DNA of 11,868 nt from Actinomycetes bacterium (GTDB taxonomy: Bacteria; Actinomycetota; Actinomycetes; Propionibacteriales; Propionibacteriaceae). Below are positions 6,140 to 11,868 of this stretch, one piece after another. Under the pieces are notes generated by a model. That model saw only the letters and a program-made list of their open reading frames with translations. It was not told the DNA's origin and did not search any database. The DNA lies in NCBI GenBank assembly GCA_021794705.1, contig JAJYQH010000147.1, positions 1-11,868 on the forward strand. The letters are read 5' to 3'. Made by a program: the position numbers and the translations under genes. Every line of letters starts with the position of its first letter. The first letter of the stretch is position 1.

Positions 6140-6610
6140 ATGACCGGCACGTGCAGGTCGCCTCGGTCGGGAACCGGCCCGGCGAGGCGCCCCAGGGACG
6201 CCGGTGCCGTTGCGGTGGAGCTCGCCCTGATCACCCCCGCGCTCATGATGGTGATCGGCCTGCTCGTCTTCGGCTACCGGTTCTGGGAGGCACGCGCCGC
6301 AGTGCAGTCGGCCGCGGGTGCCGCGGCCCGCGCCGCCTCTCTCGCCCCGAGCCCCGACGCCGGGGCCGCCGCCGCGCGCCGTCTGGCCCTCGCCGACCTC
6401 GACACCCTCGGCGTCCCCTGCGTCACCTCATCGGTCACCTCCGACACGTCGGCCCTTTCGAACCCCGCGGGCCGGGCCGGCACGGTGCGGGTGAGCGTCA
6501 CCTGCGTCGTCTCGATGACCGACCTCGTCGTGCCCGGTGCTCCCGGCCGCCTGTCGGTCACCCGCTCGGCCACTGAACCGGTCGACAGCTTCCGGGAGCG
6601 TCGGCCATGA
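6140..6610 (+). CDS. tadE: TadE-like pseudopilin
   Basis: The protein is 156 aa with the classic TadE N-terminus: a basic leader, then DAGAVAVELALITPALMMVIG, so a peptidase cut after Gly22 leaves AVAVE with Glu27 at +5. One membrane helix spans about 28-46, followed by FWEARAAVQSAAGAAARAAS, the TadE-type amphipathic helix. The extracytoplasmic domain has two cysteines (C94, C122) that could form a disulfide. TadE-family proteins are pseudopilins needed for pilus biogenesis. ATG 6140 lies 1 nt after the upstream stop with GGGAG about 7 nt before it. The stop overlaps the next start as ATGA. This is the one leader in the cluster with a canonical +5 Glu, unlike its two upstream neighbours. Confidence 0.88.
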   Translation: MTGTCRSPRSGTGPARRPRDAGAVAVELALITPALMMVIGLLVFGYRFWEARAAVQSAAGAAARAASLAPSPDAGAAAARRLALADLDTLGVPCVTSSVTSDTSALSNPAGRAGTVRVSVTCVVSMTDLVVPGAPGRLSVTRSATEPVDSFRERRP

Positions 6611-9600
6611 TCCGGGCCCTCCGCGCCGCAGGCGCCCTCCTCGTCCTCGTCCTCGTCCTCGTCGGCACCCCCTGGCTGCTGCTCCGGTGGGGAGGGTTCG
6701 CCGCCGCATCCCGCATCCCTTGGCGCGACCTGCTGCACCAGCCCGACAACGGCGACCTGCTGCTCGTGATCCTGTCGCTCGTGGGCTGGCTCGCCTGGGC
6801 GCACATCGCGCTGACGGTCGCGTCCGAGGCAGTCACCATGGTCACCGGGCAGCGGGTCATCGTTCCGGTGCCGGGCTCGCGGTGGACCAGGCCCATCGCG
6901 GCTGCGCTCGTCGCAGCCTTGGCGGGCCTCGTGCTCGCCCAGACGCTGCGCTCACCGGTCGCCCGCGTCCCGTCGGCCGGCATCAGCCCCTCCCCACCCG
7001 CGAGCATGGGCACGGCCACGGCGACCGGCTCGCGCACGACGAGTCCACCGACGGAGTCGACCCCCCGGGCCACTCCGGCCCCCCTCCCCGCAGCACCGAG
7101 CGCGGGCGACCCGCGGGTCGACGAACCGGCGGTCGCGGCCGCGGCCACCCCCGCCCCGGCCGGCCCGACGGCAGACCCCCGACCCGGCAGCTACATCGTC
7201 CAGCCGGGCGACGACCTCTGGACGCTCGCGGTCACCCTCTTCGACGACGGGCTCCGGTGGCGGAGCCTGGCCACCGCGAACCAGCTCGACCCCGAGCACC
7301 CGCTGCTTCCCGGAACCGTCCTGGTCGTGCCCACCCTGAGTCAGGCCGAGGTCTCCCGGCTCACCGGGCAGGGGGCCATCGACAGCTCCGAGCGCACGAT
7401 CGTGGTGCACAGCGGCGACACCCTCGCCGGGCTGGCGGCCCGACACCTCGGAGCCGCGGCCCACTGGCCGGCGCTGCAGCGGGCGAATGCCACGCTGATC
7501 CTCGACCCCGATCACCTCGAGCCCGGATGGGTGCTGCATCTGCCGCCCCGCCTCGTCCACGCTGCCGCACCCTCATCGCTTCCATCGGGTCGCCCGATCT
7601 CCACCGACCTCGGCCACACGGAAGCAGCCGACGAGACGGCCGACCCGGCAGTCCCCGACGCCGTCCTCAGGTCGACGGGCACAACGGTTCGAGATGCGGC
7701 CCCCCGTGTCGAGGACGCCCTCCTGCCAGCCGATTCCGAGGCCGACGGCCGGTGGCAGGGAGCGGAGGCCACCACCTCCGGCTCCTCGGCCGAGCCCGAC
7801 GCCCCCGTTGCGATCGCATCCGGCACCGGCGGCTCCCACCACGACGCGCGGGGCATCGTGGGCGGGCTGGCCGCGACGGTGCTCGCGGGCGTGGGGCTGG
7901 GCCTCGCCAGCCGGCGCCGCGCCCAGCTGTGGGGGCGGCCGCTCGGACGCCGGTTCCGTCCAGCCGATCCTCCGGCGCGTCGCTTCCACCAGGCCCTGTC
8001 GCAGCTCGCCGTCGAGGCTCCGGAATGCCCGTCGGCGGTGCACCCGACGACGGTGGTGATCGGCGAGCGTCACAAGGGCGGGACGTGCGCCGAGTCCGTC
8101 ACCGTCACGCTCCACGACGTCGGCAGCCTCCGGGTGACCGGGCCCCCCGACCTCGTCCTCGCAGCCGGCGGCGGCATCGGCACGAGTCTCGGGTGCGCGA
8201 CCTGGTCCGAGGGCGTGGCGGTCGTGGTCGTGGGCTCGGCCCTGGGCTGGCTGGCGCGGCTCGACGACCCGGGCATCGAGGTGATCCCCCAGGTGGGCGA
8301 GGGACTGTCACGACTCGACCGTCTCCTCACCGTCGTGGGCGACCTGTCCGACGGGGAGTCGGCGGCCGTCGTGGTCATCGTCGACCTCACCGAGCTCCCC
8401 AGCGCCGACCGGCAGGCAGTCATCGGCCGGTTCGAGCCGCGCCTCGCGGGAGCCTCCGACGTCGCGGTCGTCTGGCTGGGCGGTGAGAATCAGCCCACCA
8501 GCAGCGCGAGCGGCTGCGCCCCCACCCTGGCGGTCCTCGGCGAGGAGCGGGCGCGCCTCAGCGGGCCGGCCGAGGAGTTCGTCCCCAACCTGGTGAGCGA
8601 GCCTGCCCGTCACGCCCTGGTCGAACTGTTCGACACGGCCACTCGCACCGACACCGAACCCGCCCCCTGGTGGGCCCCGGACGTCGCCCCGACAACACCG
8701 GCGGACACCGCCGAACCGCTCCGCGCCGCCGGTGCACCGCAGCTCCGAACGCTCACAGCGCTTCCACCCCGCGACCCGTCATCCCCGCGCCCGTCGGCGA
8801 CCGGTCGCCTGCCACTCGCCCGCCGCCCGGACACGACCGATCTGGAGGACGCCGTGCCACCCGTGCCCGAGTTTCTCGCCACCGCCTCCCACCCGGTGCT
8901 GCTGCTGTTGGGGGAGGTGGAGCTCATCGGGGCCCGAGGCTCACGGCCGAGCCGGGCCGTCAAGCAGTGCGAGGAGTACTGCGCCTGGATCCTCGAGCAC
9001 CCCGGCCGCACCGCCGTCGCCATGACCCGCTCGCTCCTCGTCGCCGAGGGCACGAGGCGCTCGAACATGTCCCGCCTGCGCACCTGGCTGGGCGCCGACG
9101 ATTCCGGGGACGAGTACCTCCCCGACGCGTACTCCGGCCACATCCGCCTGCATCCCGGCCTCACCACCGACTGGGAGCAGCTGCGGCTGCTGATCTCGGC
9201 CGGGGTGAGGCAGGCGGCGAGCGACGCCCTCGTCGAGGCGCTCGAACTCGTCCGGGGGGCACCACTGGCGGACGCCGCCCCGGGCCAGTGGCACTGGGCG
9301 GAGGAGCTGCGGATCGAGATGTCGTCGACGATCCGCGACATCGGGGCGGTGCTCGCGCGGCGCGCGCTCGACGTCAACGACCTCGACCTGGCCCGGTGGG
9401 CGGCCGCGCGGGCGCTCAGTGCGGCCCCGGAGGACGAACTGCTCATGGCGCTCCGGGTGCGCACCGAGCACCTGGCCGGGAACCGCCCGGAGGTCGAGCG
9501 GCTGGTGCTGCACATCACCCGCCAGGCCCGTCTGCTCGGGGTCGACCTCTCCGACGAGACGGTCACCGTGCTGCAGGAGGCGATGGAAGGGCGGGCCCGC

Positions 9601-9615
9601 GCCCGGCGGGCCTGA
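6607..9615 (+). CDS. Membrane LysM protein with C-terminal SARP-like DNA-binding and BTAD domains
   Basis: The protein is 1002 aa. Order: membrane helices at about 7-28, 51-73 and 97-112; a Pro/Thr/Ala linker (120-193); LysM1 (195-242, YIVQPGDDLWTLA...PGTVLVVP); LysM2 (263-313, TIVVHSGDTLAGLA...PGWVLHLPP); a second linker; helix 4 at 416-434 followed by basic RRRAQLWGRPLGRR; an unassigned alpha/beta region with a Walker B-like strand ending at Asp593 but no Walker A; a winged-helix-like domain (764-850, ending NMSRLRTWLG...SGHIRLH); and BTAD repeats (about 853-990). LysM binds peptidoglycan; the C-terminus resembles SARP/AfsR regulators. Four helices and the positive-inside rule put LysM outside and the BTAD region inside. 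It starts in an ATGA overlap with tadE (SD GGGAG), so it is co-expressed with the pilus genes. It could be a wall-sensing regulator or an assembly scaffold; DNA binding is untested. Confidence 0.85.
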   Translation: MIRALRAAGALLVLVLVLVGTPWLLLRWGGFAAASRIPWRDLLHQPDNGDLLLVILSLVGWLAWAHIALTVASEAVTMVTGQRVIVPVPGSRWTRPIAAALVAALAGLVLAQTLRSPVARVPSAGISPSPPASMGTATATGSRTTSPPTESTPRATPAPLPAAPSAGDPRVDEPAVAAAATPAPAGPTADPRPGSYIVQPGDDLWTLAVTLFDDGLRWRSLATANQLDPEHPLLPGTVLVVPTLSQAEVSRLTGQGAIDSSERTIVVHSGDTLAGLAARHLGAAAHWPALQRANATLILDPDHLEPGWVLHLPPRLVHAAAPSSLPSGRPISTDLGHTEAADETADPAVPDAVLRSTGTTVRDAAPRVEDALLPADSEADGRWQGAEATTSGSSAEPDAPVAIASGTGGSHHDARGIVGGLAATVLAGVGLGLASRRRAQLWGRPLGRRFRPADPPARRFHQALSQLAVEAPECPSAVHPTTVVIGERHKGGTCAESVTVTLHDVGSLRVTGPPDLVLAAGGGIGTSLGCATWSEGVAVVVVGSALGWLARLDDPGIEVIPQVGEGLSRLDRLLTVVGDLSDGESAAVVVIVDLTELPSADRQAVIGRFEPRLAGASDVAVVWLGGENQPTSSASGCAPTLAVLGEERARLSGPAEEFVPNLVSEPARHALVELFDTATRTDTEPAPWWAPDVAPTTPADTAEPLRAAGAPQLRTLTALPPRDPSSPRPSATGRLPLARRPDTTDLEDAVPPVPEFLATASHPVLLLLGEVELIGARGSRPSRAVKQCEEYCAWILEHPGRTAVAMTRSLLVAEGTRRSNMSRLRTWLGADDSGDEYLPDAYSGHIRLHPGLTTDWEQLRLLISAGVRQAASDALVEALELVRGAPLADAAPGQWHWAEELRIEMSSTIRDIGAVLARRALDVNDLDLARWAAARALSAAPEDELLMALRVRTEHLAGNRPEVERLVLHITRQARLLGVDLSDETVTVLQEAMEGRARARRA

Positions 9616-9621
9616 CAGGGT

Positions 9622-9638
9622 CGAGCGGCCTTGGCTCG
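9622..9638. terminator. Small hairpin in the convergent intergenic gap
   Basis: CGAGC (9622-9626) and GCTCG (9634-9638) flank a 7-nt loop, 6 bp past the LysM/BTAD stop. A weak 5-bp stem without a T-run could serve convergent transcripts from both sides. The rest of the 55-bp gap (9616-9670) shows nothing else. Confidence 0.25.
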
Positions 9639-9670
9639 CTCTCGGCGGGGGCTGCGTCGACGCGGGTCCC

Positions 9671-11868
9671 TCAGCGTCCCTGGTCGGCGACCGCCCGGAG
9701 CACGTCCTGCAGGGCCATCCACCACTGCTTCTTCGGACGCCGGTGGGCCATGTCGATCATCTCGGCCATGTGCGCCAGTGGGAAGTGCTCGATCTTCGAC
9801 TCCACCAGGCCGAGGTGCCAGGCGTCCCAGCTGCCCGCGGCGAACTCCTCGTCGAGCAGGTTGAGCGCCCGCGACACCAGCCGGGTGGCGAGCAGCCGGT
9901 CGAACGGGGTCGGGGCGCCGCCCTGCTGGATGTGGCCGAGGATCGTCGTGCGCACGTCGTAGAGGCCGTGGCTCTCCTCCTCGAGCAGCCGGCCAAGGAA
10001 GTCGGTGGTGTAGTGCTCGCTCGCCTCCTCGTTGCGCACGGCGAGGAACAGCTTGCGGCCGGCCTTGAACGAGTCCCGCAGCCACTCGACATCGTGGTAA
10101 AGCTCCTCGAGGGTGATGCCGGTCTCGTTGAGGTAGACCCGCTCGGCCCCGCCGGCCAGGCCGCCCATCATCGCGAGGTAGCCGCAGTAGCGGCCCATCG
10201 TCTCGACGACGAACGAGCGGGTGCTCGCCGACCCCGACAGCTTGAGCCGGTCGATCGCCTCGACGATGACGTTGAGCGCGGTGTCGGCCCCGATCGCGAG
10301 CTCCGAGCCGGGCAGGTTGTTGTCGATGGACGCCGGCACGCACACGATCGGGATCCGGAAGGCCGGGTAGCGCTCCTGCTCCTGCCGCAGGATGTCGGCG
10401 CCGAGGTAGGCGTTGAAGCCGCCGATGATGAGCAGCCCCTCGACCCGGGTGTCCTCCATCTGCTTGTTCATCGCGTACAGCTGGTCGAGGGTCGGCAGCG
10501 TCCGCCGGGTGCCGAGTTCGGAGCCGCCGTCGGCGGTCCAGTGCTCGACGGCGTCCCAGTCGAGCTGGTCGATCTTGCCGTCGCGCAGGCCGACGAACCC
10601 GTCGCGGACGCCGAGCATGGTGTGGCCGCGGCTGATGCCCAGCCGGACGGCGACCCGGGCGGCGGTGTTCATGCCGGGCGCGAGCCCGCCGGCGTGGAGG
10701 ATCGCGATCCGCCGGGCGCCCTCCCCCACGTCGACCCGGGTCGGTTCGGCGAGCTCGCGGAAGATGCCGCTCATCTCGGTGAACGACCCGCCGCGCAGCG
10801 CCATCGCCGCCTCGTAGTCGCCGGCGGCGATCCGCTCGGGCACCTCCCGGGTCTTGCGCACGGCCTCGACGAGGTCGATCGGCACCACCCGGTTGCCGCG
10901 GATGCCCATGACGTGGCCCGGCGTGTCGGACGTCGCGCCCAGCACCTCCTTCACCGCGCGGTAGCCGAGCCAGGTGGACGCCCACCGGTCGTAGGCGCTG
11001 GGAGCCCCGCCGCGCTGGACGTGCCCGAGGATGGTGACCCGGGCGTCCTCCTGCAGCCGCTCCTCGAGCACCTGGCGGACGTAGCCGCTGCTGATCGGAT
11101 TGCCCGCGGCGTCCTGCGCGCCCTCGGCCACCACCACGATCGACTCGCGGCGCCCGGCGCTTCGGCCGCGCCGCAGCTCGGCGCACATCCGGTCCTCCCA
11201 CCCCTCGCCGGGCGGGTTCTCGGGGATGAGGACGTAGTCGGCGCCGCCGGCGACCGCGGCCATGAGCGCGAGGTAGCCGCAGTGGCGTCCCATCACCTCG
11301 ACGACGAAGCTGCGCTGGTGGGACGCCGCCGTGCTCACCAGGGCGTCGATCGCGTCGATGATGCGGTGCAGCGCGGAGTCGGCGCCGATCGTCATGTCGC
11401 TGCCGACGAGGTCGTTGTCGATGCTGCCGACGAGCCCGGCGATCATCAGCGTCGGGTGCGCCGCCGCCTGCTCCTGTCCGATGTCGCCGGAGGCGACCAG
11501 GTCGCCCAGCAGGTCGGGCCACTCCCGGCGGAACAGGTCGAGCCCGGACAGCGAGCCGTCGCCGCCGATGACGACCAGCCGGTCGATGCCGCGGGTGACG
11601 AGGTTGCGGGCGGCCCGCAGGCGTCCGGCCCGCTCGCGGAAGTCGGTGCTGCGGAAGGTGCCGATGAGGGTGCCGCCCTTGTGCAGGATGCTCCCGACGT
11701 CCTCCCAGCCGAACTGGCGGATGCCGCCGCCCGGCATGTCGTCGCCCTCGATCATCCCCTGGTAGCCCTCGAAGATCGCGAACACGTCGGCGCCGGCGCT
11801 GATCGCCGAACGGACGACCGCGCGGACCGCGGCATTCATGCCCTGCGCGTCTCCGCCGGAGGTGAGGA
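9671..11868 (-). CDS. pfkA: Eukaryotic-type (two-half) 6-phosphofructokinase, 5' end cut by window
   Basis: The enzyme phosphorylates fructose 6-phosphate to fructose 1,6-bisphosphate in glycolysis (cytoplasm). The frame stays open to the right edge: the residues before Met 11839 read LTSGGDAQG, completing the PFK N-terminal motif GGDAQGMNAAVR, so that Met is internal and the gene is partial. Numbering from it, the N-half has GGDGS (92-96), GSIDND (138-143, catalytic Asp141), MGRHCGYLA (183-191) and LGHVQRGGAP (271-280). The C-half repeats the fold: GGLAPGMNTA (384-393), GGFNAY (473-478) instead of GGDGS, SIDNN (504-508), MGRYCGYLA (548-556) and LGHIQQGGAP (634-643). Gly after GGD, and Gly before SIDND, are the ATP-dependent rather than PPi-dependent residues. 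The gene is over 722 codons, against about 320-340 for usual bacterial PfkA. It is convergent with the pilus cluster and functionally unrelated. Confidence 0.95.
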   Translation of the reverse strand, partial: LTSGGDAQGMNAAVRAVVRSAISAGADVFAIFEGYQGMIEGDDMPGGGIRQFGWEDVGSILHKGGTLIGTFRSTDFRERAGRLRAARNLVTRGIDRLVVIGGDGSLSGLDLFRREWPDLLGDLVASGDIGQEQAAAHPTLMIAGLVGSIDNDLVGSDMTIGADSALHRIIDAIDALVSTAASHQRSFVVEVMGRHCGYLALMAAVAGGADYVLIPENPPGEGWEDRMCAELRRGRSAGRRESIVVVAEGAQDAAGNPISSGYVRQVLEERLQEDARVTILGHVQRGGAPSAYDRWASTWLGYRAVKEVLGATSDTPGHVMGIRGNRVVPIDLVEAVRKTREVPERIAAGDYEAAMALRGGSFTEMSGIFRELAEPTRVDVGEGARRIAILHAGGLAPGMNTAARVAVRLGISRGHTMLGVRDGFVGLRDGKIDQLDWDAVEHWTADGGSELGTRRTLPTLDQLYAMNKQMEDTRVEGLLIIGGFNAYLGADILRQEQERYPAFRIPIVCVPASIDNNLPGSELAIGADTALNVIVEAIDRLKLSGSASTRSFVVETMGRYCGYLAMMGGLAGGAERVYLNETGITLEELYHDVEWLRDSFKAGRKLFLAVRNEEASEHYTTDFLGRLLEEESHGLYDVRTTILGHIQQGGAPTPFDRLLATRLVSRALNLLDEEFAAGSWDAWHLGLVESKIEHFPLAHMAEMIDMAHRRPKKQWWMALQDVLRAVADQGR

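Noticed and set aside
8610..11522. 970-codon minus-strand open frame covering the end of the LysM/BTAD gene and most of the PFK gene
   Set aside because: It is an Arg/Pro/Gly-rich out-of-frame reading with no domains; the PFK frame on the same strand and the plus-strand BTAD frame explain the region fully. Long empty frames are common at this G+C.
11837..11839. Met codon as the start of the PFK gene
   Set aside because: The frame continues upstream with LTSGGDAQG, the conserved N-terminal PFK motif, so the gene runs off the right edge.
1..11868. CRISPR arrays, insertion sequences, tRNA or rRNA genes
   Set aside because: I saw no regular repeat-spacer array, transposase-like protein, terminal inverted repeats or tRNA cloverleaf anywhere in the window.

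Overview
The window is about 70% G+C with tightly packed, ATGA-overlapping genes. The gene families (group II truncated haemoglobin, secretin-free Tad pilus cluster, LysM/BTAD regulator) point to a high-GC actinobacterium (Actinomycetota). I cannot place it below phylum from sequence alone.

Layout. Positions 1-217 hold the 3' end of a truncated haemoglobin gene (GlbO type) that enters from the left edge. Positions 218-635 are a non-coding gap with hairpins and an AT-richer island. From 636 to 9615 runs one plus-strand cluster for a Tad/Flp pilus: a SAF-domain CpaB-like protein, a TadZ/CpaE-like ATPase with a degenerate P-loop, the TadA/CpaF motor ATPase, the TadB and TadC platform proteins, a 169-bp gap, a 63-aa Flp-type pilin, two TadE-like pseudopilins and a 1002-aa membrane protein. 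That last protein joins two LysM domains to a SARP-like DNA-binding/BTAD C-terminus. A 55-bp gap then separates the cluster from a convergent minus-strand gene (9671-11868, cut by the right edge) for a eukaryotic-type, two-half 6-phosphofructokinase.

How the genes fit together. TadZ would localise the machine, TadA would power it, TadB/TadC would form the inner-membrane platform, and the Flp-type pilin and TadE-like proteins would be the assembled subunits. No secretin and no prepilin peptidase (TadV/CpaA) is in the window, so the peptidase must lie elsewhere. Four 4-bp ATGA overlaps suggest translational coupling, including of the large regulator to the last pseudopilin. By predicted topology that regulator has its LysM domains outside and its DNA-binding/BTAD region inside, so it could report cell-wall state to transcription.

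Most unusual signals: (i) the LysM-TM-SARP fusion; (ii) eight DnaA-box-like 9-mers (core GTCCACA) within the pilus cluster, including a 12-bp-arm palindrome inside tadB and a roughly 30-bp-spaced trio before the pilin gene; (iii) a shared, non-canonical RGLSxS leader motif on the pilin and the first TadE-like protein; (iv) a bacterial PFK with a eukaryote-like catalytic/regulatory half arrangement.
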